Program-made: the position numbers and the translations under genes
NCBI RefSeq assembly: GCF_000245795.1
Contig: NZ_JH601133.1
Coordinates: forward strand, 564,788 to 628,787
Source: Facklamia languida CCUG 37842
GTDB lineage: Bacteria > Bacillota > Bacilli > Lactobacillales > Aerococcaceae
Direction of reading: 5' to 3'
DNA length: 64,000 nucleotides
The notes under the pieces: model-generated
The model's database searches: none
What the model was told of the DNA's origin: nothing
The model's input: only the letters and a program-made list of their open reading frames with translations
In this document: piece after piece, positions 26,478 to 35,856 of the stretch
Layout: the number at the start of each line of letters is the position of its first letter
Numbering within the stretch: the first letter of the stretch is position 1

Positions 26478-27959
26478 CTACTTGGCCACTTGCTGGTCCT
26501 TTTGACTAACCCGGTCTCGGATTTCCTTAATGCTGTTCATCTTCAAGTCATATAATTTCTGTGACAAGTCTACCGGATAAATCTGAGGGTTCAAGATCCG
26601 TTTATGTTCTTCCCATAAACAATCAAAGTTCTTTTTGGCATATGCCTTCGTTTCTTCTAGACTAGGGAGGTCATAGACGAATTGACCATTTTGATAAATG
26701 GTTTGCAAGAGCGGACGTGCATCAAAATCTTTGACTGTCTTATTAATATAGGTATGAACCGGGTGGAACATAAAGAGTTCGTCTAACAGGTCGGGGCGCT
26801 CGTCTACTAGTGCGATATAATCCCCTTCTGACTTTCCATCGTGCTTGCGGGTTATGCGCCAGACTTGCTTCTTACCAGGGGTTGAAATTTTACTTGTATT
26901 GGCCGATATCTTCATAGTCGGAACCATCTCACCTTGGTCATCTTCAATCGATACAAGCTTATAAACGGCCCCTAGGGCTGCTTGATCAAAGGAGGTAATT
27001 ATCTTAGTTCCTACTCCCCAATCATTGATCTTGGCCCCTTGCATTCTTAAGTTAAGGATTGTTTTTTCGTCCAAGTCATTTGAAGCAATAATCCGTGCAT
27101 CCGTAAAGCCTGCCTCATCTAACTGTTCGCGAATTTTTTTGGAAAGATAGGCCATGTCGCCTGAGTCGATCCGCACCCCGATAAAATGAATGCGATCCCC
27201 CATTTCCTTAGCCACTTGAATGGCAATCGGCATACCTGAACGTAAGGTGTCATAGGTATCAACCAAAAAGACAACATCCCGGTGCGTCTCAGCATAGGCT
27301 TTGAAGGCTTTATACTCATCCCGGTAAGCTTGAACGAGGGAGTGTGCATGGGTTCCAGTAATGGGAATCCCAAAGAGCTTGCCTGCTCGAACATTTGACG
27401 TCGAATCAAAGCCTCCAATATAAGCGGCCCGAGCTCCCCAAAGAGCGGCATCCATCTCCTGGGCCCGACGTGCCCCAAATTCAGAAACCTGATCTTCCTC
27501 TCCAACAACGGAACGAATCCGAGCCGATTTGGTGGCAATAAGGGTCTGATAGTTGACAATATTCAAGATCGCTGTCTCAACTAATTGGCATTGGCCCAAT
27601 GGCCCTTCAACCTGCATCAAGGGTTCATTGGCATAACATAATTCGCCTTCAACTAATGACCGGACCGACAATTCGAGCTTCATATCGCACAGGTAATCGA
27701 GAAATTCATCCGGATAAAGGTCTAGACTGGCCAGATAGTCGAGGTCACTTTGAGTAAATTTAAACTGATTAAGATACCGAATCACCCTTTCAAGGCCAGC
27801 AAAAACTGCATAACCATTCTGAAAGGGGTTTTCGCGAAAGTAGACTTCAAAAACCGCCCGTTTATGGTCAACTTTCTTCTGCCAATAGGTTTGAAGCATA
27901 TTGATTTGGTATAAGTCTGTATGTAACATGAGTCCATCGTCTGGATACTGATCGTACAT
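26478..27959 (-). CDS. pncB: Nicotinate phosphoribosyltransferase
   Basis: PncB converts nicotinate and PRPP to nicotinate mononucleotide, the entry to NAD salvage. Family features are [15 protein letters not shown] at the start, the [10 protein letters not shown] segment, SEFGARRAQ and the catalytic-histidine motif [14 protein letters not shown], plus VRIDSGD. The 493 residues are normal. Start follows AGAGG. The upstream -10 is an extended TGCTATAAT (27997-28005). Nicotinate salvage and the nadE partner suggest the organism relies on an external NAD precursor (inference). Confidence 0.95.
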   Translation of the reverse strand: MYDQYPDDGLMLHTDLYQINMLQTYWQKKVDHKRAVFEVYFRENPFQNGYAVFAGLERVIRYLNQFKFTQSDLDYLASLDLYPDEFLDYLCDMKLELSVRSLVEGELCYANEPLMQVEGPLGQCQLVETAILNIVNYQTLIATKSARIRSVVGEEDQVSEFGARRAQEMDAALWGARAAYIGGFDSTSNVRAGKLFGIPITGTHAHSLVQAYRDEYKAFKAYAETHRDVVFLVDTYDTLRSGMPIAIQVAKEMGDRIHFIGVRIDSGDMAYLSKKIREQLDEAGFTDARIIASNDLDEKTILNLRMQGAKINDWGVGTKIITSFDQAALGAVYKLVSIEDDQGEMVPTMKISANTSKISTPGKKQVWRITRKHDGKSEGDYIALVDERPDLLDELFMFHPVHTYINKTVKDFDARPLLQTIYQNGQFVYDLPSLEETKAYAKKNFDCLWEEHKRILNPQIYPVDLSQKLYDLKMNSIKEIRDRVSQKDQQVAK

Positions 27960-27996
27960 TGAAAAGTCCTCTCCATCCTTAAAAGTTATTAGACCT

Positions 27997-28005
27997 ATTA
28001 TAGCA
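27997..28005 (-). promoter_or_regulatory. Extended -10 promoter of pncB-nadE
   Basis: TGCTATAAT on the minus strand, about 40 nt upstream of the pncB ATG; no good -35 is visible. Confidence 0.5.
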
Positions 28006-28124
28006 TATACTGAATCGAATCCCTACATGTCACACTCTATGCATGCGTTAGACCACAGATCTTGGTTCAAAGGCAACCTCTTGCCTTATCGCCTTAAATG
28101 ATTCATTAAAATCTATCATAATAC

Positions 28125-28199
28125 AAAACACCGACTGTTCTTTTCACAAGAAGCCGCCGATAGGCAGAGACTCTCAAGTGATTAGACAATCGGTATTTT
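28125..28199 (-). ncRNA. Structured intergenic RNA element A (unknown)
   Basis: A 14-bp closing stem joins 28125-28138 and 28186-28199. Two positions are C-A mismatches on the plus strand but G-U pairs on the minus strand, so the minus strand is the likely transcript. Inside lies GCCTATCGGCGGC. It starts 50 nt after the DUF6612-like gene and ends near a T-run, so it may be a complex terminator or 3' UTR RNA. Confidence 0.35.
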
Positions 28200-28249
28200 T
28201 TATTCTGTCGGTTCATTTGAAGGGGGATCACCAGGTCTTAAATGAGCTT

Positions 28250-29218
28250 CTATTGGTCCTGATCCTCAACTTCTTGTAAATCTAAAGCTTCAGCTGGAAT
28301 CTCAACGGGCGGCAGCTGGTCGTTACGTTCGAAGGTGAGGTCGACTTGAATACCCAATGGCCGAGTGCTTCCTTTTTGCGATTGAATCGGGTGCGAACTT
28401 TCTAACAATTTCTCTGCTTGTTTGACCGAAAAGTGGAGCTGATGAATCAGGCCATTCGTTCTCTGAAAGCTCACTCGAAAAGTAGGTTGGTGATCAAAGA
28501 AAGCAGCAAAGCTTTCCGGCTTCAATACTTCCTTCATCAAGGGACCATATTCCTCATCCATTTCGATCCCTAACTGGTCCGCTTGCTGTTGAGTGGCAGC
28601 CACGGAGTCATCAATCATTTGGTTAAAATCAATGAACTGATTAAGTGCCTCAAAAAAGGCGCGCCCATCAATATCTTGCTTCAATTTAAATACATAATTT
28701 GTCTCAGTCGTCTCAAGTTCAAAATAATCATCAATAAATGCCTTTAAATCTTCTGATAGTGGACTCGCCATCAAATCTGAAGCGGACGAAGAGGATGCAG
28801 GAGCAAGATCCAGCAGGTCGACTTGGTCCTTTTGCCATGGAGTCACTTGCCATTCGCCAAGCGCTGTACTGTATCGGTAAGAATACCCCTCTTTACCATA
28901 AACCTCAAAACCTAGTGTCTCCCCTTGCATAAGCGGGGTTTGCAGATTATAGAAGATCTGAAAGCTAACAGGATTCTCCACTAAATAAGCTTGGAGCGTT
29001 AATTTCCCAAGTTCAAGCGGTTGACCGTCTCCTTGAAGATCAAAGACCACTTCTCCTTCAACTTGATTAATCCCCTTATCTGATTCCGCAGTCAAGTGAG
29101 TCAGAGTTTGCCATGCCTTGGATGCACTGGCTTCAACACTTAAAGGTCTTGTTATAATAAGTAAAAGAATCGTAGCAAAAAAGACAGTTACCCACTTCTT
29201 ATAATTCCTCTTCTTCAT
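28250..29218 (-). CDS. Secreted DUF6612-like protein, function unknown
   Basis: An N-terminal signal peptide (KKWVTVFFATILLLIITRPLSVEASA) without lipobox is followed by about 290 residues of mixed strands and helices. The layout resembles the LolA/LppX-like DUF6612 lipid-pocket proteins of Firmicutes: an early LTAESDKGINQVEGEVVF, a central YSYRYSTALGEWQV and a late VDLTFERNDQLPPVEIPAEA. No catalytic motif is seen. It may bind a hydrophobic envelope ligand; this is inference. It is adjacent to a priming sugar transferase, 19 bp away, and probably cotranscribed. Confidence 0.55.
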   Translation of the reverse strand: MKKRNYKKWVTVFFATILLLIITRPLSVEASASKAWQTLTHLTAESDKGINQVEGEVVFDLQGDGQPLELGKLTLQAYLVENPVSFQIFYNLQTPLMQGETLGFEVYGKEGYSYRYSTALGEWQVTPWQKDQVDLLDLAPASSSSASDLMASPLSEDLKAFIDDYFELETTETNYVFKLKQDIDGRAFFEALNQFIDFNQMIDDSVAATQQQADQLGIEMDEEYGPLMKEVLKPESFAAFFDHQPTFRVSFQRTNGLIHQLHFSVKQAEKLLESSHPIQSQKGSTRPLGIQVDLTFERNDQLPPVEIPAEALDLQEVEDQDQ

Positions 29219-29237
29219 AATGTCCCACCCCTTAGAT

Positions 29238-30632
29238 TTAATCCATTAGGATCGTCAATTTGTCCTGGTAATCTCGCCAAGAAGAAGCAACAGTCTCTTC
29301 CTCGTCTACACCACGCGAGGACACCTTATCAAATAAGATCTTGATCGTTTGAAAGAGCAGCTTAAAATCGAAAGCCAGGGAATAATTCTTGATGTAAAGC
29401 AGATCAAAATTTAATTTACTATTGAAATCCGTTGTATATTTACCATAAACTTGCGCATAACCTGTAATACCTGCTCGCACATGGTGGCGAAGATTATAGT
29501 AGGCATTCTTTGCTTGAAATTGATTGACAAAAAAAGGACGCTCTGGACGGGGCCCCACCAAGGACATCTCCCCTTTCAGCACATTGATCAACTGGGGAAG
29601 CTCATCGACACGAATCGCCCGAATGATCCGTCCCACTCGTGTAATCCGCTGATCATTCGAACTCGCGAGTACGGGTCCAGACAAAGCCTCAGCCGTTTGC
29701 GACATGGATCGAAACTTTAATATTTTAAAGACTTTTTGATCTTTAGTGATTCGTTCTTGCCGATAAAAAATCGTTCCGGGACTGTCTAACTTAATCGCAA
29801 TCGCTGTTACAAGCATGACAGGAGATAAAATAACTAGCATCCCTAAAGAAACCAAAATATCAAAAGCTCGCTTCAAAATAGCTTGCTCAAAAGGAATCGC
29901 AAAGGTCGAAACTTCGATTAAGCTCTCATCTTCAAAACTCATGATATTCGGATTCACCATCATTAAGTTGGCAAAGTTGGGACTTAAGAACAACTTTTTG
30001 TTATGGCGCATTAAGTAGTCATAAATCTTAAGCCGCTCTTCCTCTTCAATAAAGCCAGTCAGATAAACAATATCCACTTCCGCTGAATAAGCGACCACAT
30101 TCTGATAATAATTGGAAAGGGCCACGTGTGTCACTTGGTGACGACGGTTGGTCATTCTTTCAAAGTTGACAACAGCCTGCAGCGCCTTATCCGATTCACC
30201 CACAATCAAAATCCGTTTTTGTCCAGATAAATGGTGGTAGAGAAAATAGGCAAAGGCATTATAGGCATAGAGTAATAAGGTCCCAGTGAAAAGATTCAAC
30301 AAGATAACTGAACGTGGAAAGGTTAACCAAGAACCAGCATAGGTCAAAGCCATCATAAACAAGCTCAAGAAAAACTGACCCAGCAAGGTAAAGTAAAAAA
30401 GATCGAGATAGGTCTTATTATAAAAGATATAGGTTCCAAATAAGAAATGGATCACCATAAATCCTAGCACAATCCACAAATAACTGGACTCAAAAGCCGC
30501 AAAGTTACGGGCAGGGACATCCCCCATAAACTTCAGATAAAAGGCCAAGATAATGCTTAAGAGGGAGACCCCCGCCCCAATCAGGACGACAACCACTCGT
30601 AATAAATTATTCCACTCTTTGCGTTGACTCAT
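29238..30632 (-). CDS. Undecaprenyl-phosphate sugar phosphotransferase (exopolysaccharide-priming family)
   Basis: This membrane enzyme transfers a sugar-1-phosphate to the lipid carrier to start a surface polysaccharide. Four hydrophobic segments occupy residues 10-135. A Rossmann-like CoA-binding domain follows (KRILIVGESDKALQAV), then a further membrane segment (FDILVSLGMLVILSPVML). The catalytic domain has FYRQERITKDQKVFKILKFRSM, DELPQLINVLKGEMSLVGPRPERP and RAGITGYAQVYGKY. Length 464 fits the WcaJ/CpsE group. No glycosyltransferase cluster, Wzx or Wzy lies next to it. Confidence 0.9.
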   Translation of the reverse strand: MSQRKEWNNLLRVVVVLIGAGVSLLSIILAFYLKFMGDVPARNFAAFESSYLWIVLGFMVIHFLFGTYIFYNKTYLDLFYFTLLGQFFLSLFMMALTYAGSWLTFPRSVILLNLFTGTLLLYAYNAFAYFLYHHLSGQKRILIVGESDKALQAVVNFERMTNRRHQVTHVALSNYYQNVVAYSAEVDIVYLTGFIEEEERLKIYDYLMRHNKKLFLSPNFANLMMVNPNIMSFEDESLIEVSTFAIPFEQAILKRAFDILVSLGMLVILSPVMLVTAIAIKLDSPGTIFYRQERITKDQKVFKILKFRSMSQTAEALSGPVLASSNDQRITRVGRIIRAIRVDELPQLINVLKGEMSLVGPRPERPFFVNQFQAKNAYYNLRHHVRAGITGYAQVYGKYTTDFNSKLNFDLLYIKNYSLAFDFKLLFQTIKILFDKVSSRGVDEEETVASSWRDYQDKLTILMD

Positions 30633-30732
30633 ACGATTCCTACTTTCATTGAAACTCTTTGATCTCTATTATACCTACATCCCACATAAAAAACACGCAA
30701 GAACAGCAGAAACCGTTTTTATTATCCAATAT

Positions 30733-30764
30733 AAAAAGAGGAAGCAATGATCATTCTTCCTCTT
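30733..30764 (-). terminator. Terminator of purR-glmU-prs
   Basis: AAGAGGAAG/CTTCCTCTT stem with a T-run on the minus strand, 18 nt past the prs stop. Confidence 0.85.
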
Positions 30765-30781
30765 GTTTATCTTTAAGGCGA

Positions 30782-31765
30782 CTAGTCAATCAAGGTGAAG
30801 GTCTCATTGAACAATGGTGAGACAGAACGGTTTTCATAGATCCGCTTAATCGCTTCCCCAATCAATTGGTCAACCGAAACCACATCAATCTTGTCAATCT
30901 TCTTATGGTCTGGCAGACGGATAGAATCGGTCACAATCACTTTCTTGATGATTGAATTTTCTAACCGTTCAATAGCTGGGCCGGATAGGACCGCATGCGT
31001 ACAACATGCATACACTTCTTTAGCTCCCAATTCAATGAGGGCTTGGGCCGCAATGGTAATCGTCCCTGCAGTATCAATCATGTCATCAATGATTACAGCT
31101 GTCTTGCCTTTTACATCCCCGATAATATTCATTACTTCCGCCACATTGGGCTTAGGTCGTCTTTTATCCACAATGGCAATCGGTGATTTTAAGAATTCGG
31201 CTAATTTACGGGCACGTGTCACGCCACCATGGTCTGGAGACACAACAACCACTTCATCTCCCACCAAGTCCCGGTCAATAAAATAATTAGCTAATAAAGG
31301 AGCTCCTAACAAATGGTCCACGGGTATATCAAAGAAGCCTTGAATTTGGGCTGCATGCAAGTCCAAAGCAACCACCCGACTCGCACCTGCATTCTCAAGC
31401 ATATTCGCAACTAATTTAGAGGTGATCGGTTCACGGGACTGAGCTTTGCGGTCTTGACGGGCATAACCATAGTAAGGCATCACCACATTAATGGTCTTAG
31501 CTGATGCCCGCCGTAAAGCATCGATTGTAATCAGTAACTCCATCAGATGATCATTGACTGGATTTGAAGTCGATTGAATCACATACACATGGGACCCCCG
31601 GATCGACTCATCAATATTGACACGAATTTCACCATCTGCAAATTGTGATAAGGTAATCTTACCTAATTCTACTCCCATCGATTCGGCTACTTTAGTGGCT
31701 AGCGGTTCATTCGAACTTAAAGCTAACACCTTTAACATTGGATCTGCATAATGATTATTAGACAC
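30782..31765 (-). CDS. prs: Ribose-phosphate pyrophosphokinase (PRPP synthetase)
   Basis: Prs makes PRPP from ribose 5-phosphate and ATP. ATP-binding elements are [19 protein letters not shown] and the flexible-loop segment [18 protein letters not shown]. The PRPP loop is [18 protein letters not shown]. Histidine 140-region [19 protein letters not shown] is intact. GTG start with GAGGG upstream; length 327. It is third in purR-glmU-prs, 21 bp after glmU, and its product is both the effector of PurR and the substrate of PncB. Confidence 0.97.
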   Translation of the reverse strand: MSNNHYADPMLKVLALSSNEPLATKVAESMGVELGKITLSQFADGEIRVNIDESIRGSHVYVIQSTSNPVNDHLMELLITIDALRRASAKTINVVMPYYGYARQDRKAQSREPITSKLVANMLENAGASRVVALDLHAAQIQGFFDIPVDHLLGAPLLANYFIDRDLVGDEVVVVSPDHGGVTRARKLAEFLKSPIAIVDKRRPKPNVAEVMNIIGDVKGKTAVIIDDMIDTAGTITIAAQALIELGAKEVYACCTHAVLSGPAIERLENSIIKKVIVTDSIRLPDHKKIDKIDVVSVDQLIGEAIKRIYENRSVSPLFNETFTLID

Positions 31766-31786
31766 CCATATCCCTCTTTCTTTTTA

Positions 31787-33154
31787 TTATTTGTTTAAAA
31801 ACTTCTTCCAATAATCAGCTTTTTGAACCTGCTGACTTCGGGCAATGGCCAAGGCCTCCGCTTCCACATCCGATACAATCGTGGACCCGGCCGCAATAAA
31901 GGCTCGGTCTTCAATCGTAATGGGCGAAACGATATTGGCATTACTCCCAATAAAGACTTGGTCACCAACTTTAGATCGATGCTTCTCCTTACCATCATAG
32001 TTACAAAAGATAACCCCACACCCGACATTGACTTCCTGACCCAGGTCTGCATCCCCAATATAAGCTAAGTGGCCTGCCTTACTTCTAGCACCAATACTGG
32101 CATTCTTTACTTCGACAAAGTTTCCAATATGAACGTCCTCTGCCAAATGAGCCTTGGGCCTTAGGTGAGCATAGGGTCCAATACTTGCCCTTGGACCGAT
32201 GGTCGATGATTCAATAACAGATTGCTTAACCGTCACGTGATCCGCCAATTGGCTATCCACGATCTGCGTTTGGGCACCAATCATGGCACCTGAGCCAATG
32301 ATGGTTTGTCCTTTTAATTGGACCCCTGTTTCAATTAAGCTGTCCGGACCGATCTGGACATCTACCTCAATATAGACACTTTCAGGATCCGTAAAAGTCA
32401 CACCGTTTTGCATATGATAGGCATTAATACGGTCTGACATCAATTTCTGTGCGCTTGCTAAAGCTTGTCGGTCATTTACACCCATGCCTTCATCACGGTC
32501 AGGCATTTGGTGGGCACAGACGAGCCCCCCTTGGTCGCGAATAATTTGGATAACATCCGTCAGATAATACTCTCCCTGTTTGTTATCGTTATTCACTTGT
32601 TCTAGGGCTTTAAACAATAAACGGTTATCAAAGACATACGTTCCAGTATTAATTTCTTGAACTTGGGCTTCTTTCTCAGAAGCGTCTTTCTGTTCAACAA
32701 TCTTTTGGACGGCCCCCTCTTGGTCACGGATCACGCGTCCATAGCCGGTCGGATCCGGCATCACAGCCGTTAGGATCGTTGCTTTAGCTTGCTGGTCATC
32801 ATGCACCTTAAATAATTCTGCCAGGGTCTCCCCTCTTAATAGCGGCGTATCACCGCAGATCACCAATGTTTGCCCATCAGCATCGCCAATTTGTGCCCTG
32901 GCTTGAGCCACTGCATGACCCGTTCCTAGCTGGTCTTCTTGCATGGCAAAGTGACATTGGTCAACTAGCGTCTCCTTGACACGTTCAGCTTCATTTCCAA
33001 TAATTGTCACAATGTCTTCTACCTGGCACTGGTTCACGGCGCGAACTACATGCTCTACCATCGAAAGTCCACTAATTGGGTGGAGCACTTTGGGAAGGGC
33101 TGATTTCATTCGTGTTCCTTTACCAGCCGCCAAGATTACTGCCATCCGCTTCAA
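31787..33154 (-). CDS. glmU: Bifunctional GlcN-1-P acetyltransferase / GlcNAc-1-P uridylyltransferase
   Basis: GlmU makes UDP-GlcNAc for peptidoglycan and teichoic acids. The N-terminal uridylyltransferase has VILAAGKGTRMKSALPKVLHP-type nucleotide loop, LGTGHAVAQA and VICGDTPLL. The C-terminal left-handed beta-helix has hexapeptide repeats (LRPKAHLAEDVHIGNFVEVK and VGCGVIFCNYDGKEKHRS). Length of 455 is normal. A TTG start is likely, with GGTGG six bases upstream; the ATG three codons later is the alternative. It lies between purR and prs. Confidence 0.96.
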   Translation of the reverse strand: MKRMAVILAAGKGTRMKSALPKVLHPISGLSMVEHVVRAVNQCQVEDIVTIIGNEAERVKETLVDQCHFAMQEDQLGTGHAVAQARAQIGDADGQTLVICGDTPLLRGETLAELFKVHDDQQAKATILTAVMPDPTGYGRVIRDQEGAVQKIVEQKDASEKEAQVQEINTGTYVFDNRLLFKALEQVNNDNKQGEYYLTDVIQIIRDQGGLVCAHQMPDRDEGMGVNDRQALASAQKLMSDRINAYHMQNGVTFTDPESVYIEVDVQIGPDSLIETGVQLKGQTIIGSGAMIGAQTQIVDSQLADHVTVKQSVIESSTIGPRASIGPYAHLRPKAHLAEDVHIGNFVEVKNASIGARSKAGHLAYIGDADLGQEVNVGCGVIFCNYDGKEKHRSKVGDQVFIGSNANIVSPITIEDRAFIAAGSTIVSDVEAEALAIARSQQVQKADYWKKFLNK

Positions 33155-33204
33155 ACATTACCACCCCTTTGGTTTTTGAGAAGTTATTCACTAATATTAT
33201 ACCA

Positions 33205-34068
33205 CTAAGAGGAACTTTTACTATGGTCGATTATACTTTTGAAGAAATTCCCAGGTTTGGTTGCTAATAGATAGTGTCGTAATTTCTCATCATAAACGAG
33301 CTGGGTCTCAAATAAGGCTTGATAATGTGGCAGTTCTAACCGGTCATTCGCTTTGTTTTCTGCAAAGACACATATTCCAACTGCTTTCGAATCAAATTCT
33401 TCGACCAGATTCAAAAGACCAAGCATGGTCCCACCATTACGTAGAAAATCATCAACAATCAAGACACGACTATTTGGGGACAAGCTGGCCTTGGAAAGTT
33501 CCATCTTCCGAACGTTCTGATGAGACCCTGATAAATAATTAACCGAAATGGTTGATCCTTCTCCCGCACTGGCCTCTCGCCGGACAACTACATAAGGTTT
33601 ATTTAGAAAATTAGCCACCATCACTGCCAGACCAATTCCTTTAGCTTCAATGGTGAGGACTGCATCTATTTCTTGATCTAAATACAGCCCGGCAATTAGT
33701 TGACCACACTGTCTTAAAATTTGCGGGTCCTGCAGGAGGTCATTCACATAAATATAATTTCCCGCTAAAATCCGCTTACCTGTTTGCATCCGCCGACTAA
33801 CCTCTTCTTGGAAGTGGCTAATTTCTGACTGCGAAAGCGTCGGATGGTAGATCACCCCTCCTGACTTGCCAGTCAAAGTTTGAATCTTCCCTAAGTCATG
33901 CTCATCAAATAAATGACGAATAATGTCCAGATCCTCACTAATTGATGACTTGGCACAGCCTAATTGACTGGCAAAAGTCTGTAGATTCAATAATCGATTT
34001 GGTGACTGTAAAAGCTCTTTTGTAATGACTACCAACCGCTGATTGCGTTTTAACTTCTTGGCTACCAT
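33205..34068 (-). CDS. purR: Purine operon repressor PurR
   Basis: PurR of Firmicutes is a PRPP-responsive repressor of purine genes. The N-terminal winged helix (RNQRLVVITKELLQSPNRLLN, QLGCAKSSISEDLDIIR) is followed by a phosphoribosyltransferase-like domain with the PRPP loop SRVLIVDDFLRNGGTMLGL. The ATG at 34068 has AAGGGG eight bases upstream and gives 287 residues, the usual length. Reading further upstream would pass through its own promoter at 34103-34131. Purine-box-like CGAA elements near that promoter suggest autoregulation. Confidence 0.93.
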   Translation of the reverse strand: MVAKKLKRNQRLVVITKELLQSPNRLLNLQTFASQLGCAKSSISEDLDIIRHLFDEHDLGKIQTLTGKSGGVIYHPTLSQSEISHFQEEVSRRMQTGKRILAGNYIYVNDLLQDPQILRQCGQLIAGLYLDQEIDAVLTIEAKGIGLAVMVANFLNKPYVVVRREASAGEGSTISVNYLSGSHQNVRKMELSKASLSPNSRVLIVDDFLRNGGTMLGLLNLVEEFDSKAVGICVFAENKANDRLELPHYQALFETQLVYDEKLRHYLLATKPGNFFKSIIDHSKSSS

Positions 34069-34087
34069 CTTAACCGCCCCTTCATAC

Positions 34088-34131
34088 CCGAATGTTAATG
34101 ATAATATACCATTATTCGTTCGTTTAATCAA
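34088..34131 (-). promoter_or_regulatory. purR promoter with PurBox-like elements
   Basis: TTGATT (34126-34131), 17 nt, TATATT (34103-34108). Divergent CGAA cores, ACGAACGAAT in the spacer and CCCGAATG at 34087-34094, resemble the inverted PurBox pair, but the spacing between cores (22 or 26) is not an exact fit. Confidence 0.5.
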
Positions 34132-34140
34132 TAGAGTCAA

Positions 34141-34170
34141 AAAAAGCTCCTTCATTTAAAAGGAGCTTTT
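34141..34170 (-). terminator. Terminator of the zinc-type ABC transporter genes
   Basis: AAAGCTCCTT/AAGGAGCTTT stem with a T-run on the minus strand, directly after the permease stop at 34173. Confidence 0.9.
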
Positions 34171-34172
34171 CC

Positions 34173-35000
34173 TTACTTCTGATGGGCTTTACGGATCCAT
34201 GTTTGAATGGTCTGCCCCAGGGTCACCAAGATAAAGATAAACACAAAGGCCAAAGTAATTGAGGCCCCGGGCGGTGTGTCGAAGTTAAAGGAGGCATAGA
34301 GTCCCCCTAAAATACCCACCAAATTAATCACCATGCCTATAATAATCGCTTGCATAAAAGATTTGGCCAATTTAATAGCGGTCGCTGAGGGGATAATGAT
34401 GAGGGCGGATACCAATAAAGCCCCCACAATCGGCATCATAATTGAGATGGCGACCCCTGTTAAAACCGAAAACGTAGTCGATATCAGCTTAACAGGCAGC
34501 CCCGACGTTTGGGCCGTTGCCTCATCGAATGAAACCACATACAGCGGCCGATGGAAAATGACATACAGAACCACCATCACCAGTGCCAGCATGATTAACA
34601 ATCGCACTTCTTGTTCTTGGATTAGGATGATTGAACCAAATAAGAACTGGTCCACTTTGAAGACACCGCTGGCTGAATTCAGCCCAAGAAGGACCAAAGC
34701 CAAAGCCATACCAGAAGACATCATAATGGCAACCGATACTTCTGAAAAGTTCTGGTAAATCGTTCTTAAATATTCAATCCCTAATGAAGCAAGGACCACC
34801 ACACCTAAGGTGGTTAAGGTGGGGCTGACCTGCAAAATCAAGCCCAATGCCACCCCCGCTAATGAAATGTGAGACAAGGTATCCGATAACAAGGACTGCT
34901 TACGTAAAATCAAAAACAAACCTAGTATGGGTGTGATAAATGACATGGCTATTCCTGCCAGGAATGCGCGTTGGATGAAGTCATACTGAAACATCTCCAT
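34173..35000 (-). CDS. Metal (probably zinc) ABC transporter permease, ZnuB/AdcB type
   Basis: This 275-residue ABC-3 family permease has about eight hydrophobic segments. Its start FQYDFIQRAFLAGIAMSFITPILG and the LLSDTLSHISLAGVALG and VVSFDEATAQTSGLPVKL motifs are typical of zinc/manganese importers. AGGAG lies eight bases before the ATG at 35000. That start overlaps the ATPase gene by 52 bp. Zinc rather than manganese is suggested by the Zur-like box upstream of the pair. No binding protein is encoded beside it. Confidence 0.88.
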   Translation of the reverse strand: MEMFQYDFIQRAFLAGIAMSFITPILGLFLILRKQSLLSDTLSHISLAGVALGLILQVSPTLTTLGVVVLASLGIEYLRTIYQNFSEVSVAIMMSSGMALALVLLGLNSASGVFKVDQFLFGSIILIQEQEVRLLIMLALVMVVLYVIFHRPLYVVSFDEATAQTSGLPVKLISTTFSVLTGVAISIMMPIVGALLVSALIIIPSATAIKLAKSFMQAIIIGMVINLVGILGGLYASFNFDTPPGASITLAFVFIFILVTLGQTIQTWIRKAHQK

Positions 35001-35653
35001 GGCGAGTTCTCCTCTCTAACCAATCGAATTTCTCGATCATAATATCCTTCGATCTCATCGTCCGCATGCGTGACCATCATAATGGCTTTACCATGGTGGT
35101 CTGCCAAATGCCGTAATAGCTTGTAAAACTTCCGCCTTGAATAGGTATCCATTCCAGCTGTGGGCTCATCTAAGACATAGAAATCAGGATCTAAAGCAAA
35201 GACCCTTGCAAGGACCACACGTTGCTTTTGACCACCGGACAATTGCCCAATCAATTTATGGCGCATGGCCTCCATCCCAACTGCCTCAAGTGCTCGCTTA
35301 ACATGCTCATGATCTCGATCATCCAGCGGCTTAAACCAGCGTCCTTTGGAATAGCGACCGGATTCAACAAACCGCTGAACCGTGCTTGGAAATCCTGCAT
35401 TAAAGGCATTAATGTCTTGCGCCACATAGCCAAGGGATAATTTGTCACCTAGCGCATTTCTTTCAGCTAGCTTCACCTGGCCTGTTGCCGGTTTGAGGAT
35501 GCCAATCACATTCTTGATCAGCGTCGATTTCGCCGCCCCATTCTCTCCAGTCAGAATGACAAATTCCCCGTCATGTATTTCAAAATCAATATTATTTAAA
35601 ACTTTTTCTTCATCATAATAGAAAGATAGATCTTTAACGCTTAATACTTTCAT
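34949..35653 (-). CDS. Metal (probably zinc) ABC transporter ATP-binding protein, ZnuC/AdcC type
   Basis: The ATPase partner of the ZnuB-type permease. Walker A is a slightly unusual GENGAAKSTLIKNV (Ala where Gly is common). The signature is LSGGQKQRVVLARVFA, Walker B is FYVLDEPTAGMDTYS and the H-loop is MMVTHADDE. Length is 234 residues. A sigma-70 promoter and Zur-like box lie 40-90 nt upstream. It comes first in the pair. Confidence 0.9.
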   Translation of the reverse strand: MKVLSVKDLSFYYDEEKVLNNIDFEIHDGEFVILTGENGAAKSTLIKNVIGILKPATGQVKLAERNALGDKLSLGYVAQDINAFNAGFPSTVQRFVESGRYSKGRWFKPLDDRDHEHVKRALEAVGMEAMRHKLIGQLSGGQKQRVVLARVFALDPDFYVLDEPTAGMDTYSRRKFYKLLRHLADHHGKAIMMVTHADDEIEGYYDREIRLVREENSPWRCFSMTSSNAHSWQE

Positions 35654-35690
35654 TAATTCGCTTCACCTCTTCCCTTCACTTTTATTAAAG

Positions 35691-35745
35691 GTAATAATTA
35701 CTGTTTACGACCACTTATCTTATCTTGTCATTCCTATTCTGTCAA
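35691..35745 (-). promoter_or_regulatory. Promoter with Zur-box-like operator
   Basis: TTGACA (35740-35745), 17 nt, TAAGAT (35717-35722). Just downstream of the start site is the exact palindrome GTAATAATTAC (35691-35701), identical to the core of the Firmicutes Zur box. Confidence 0.65.
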
Positions 35746-35856
35746 GAAGTAAATGTTTCCAACAAAGTGAGCGCACAATGACAAAAACCGTTAAGTGATG
35801 AGCGGGATTGAGCTTAACTCTTTCTGATTACAATTTCACCAAGTCTGGGCTAACAA

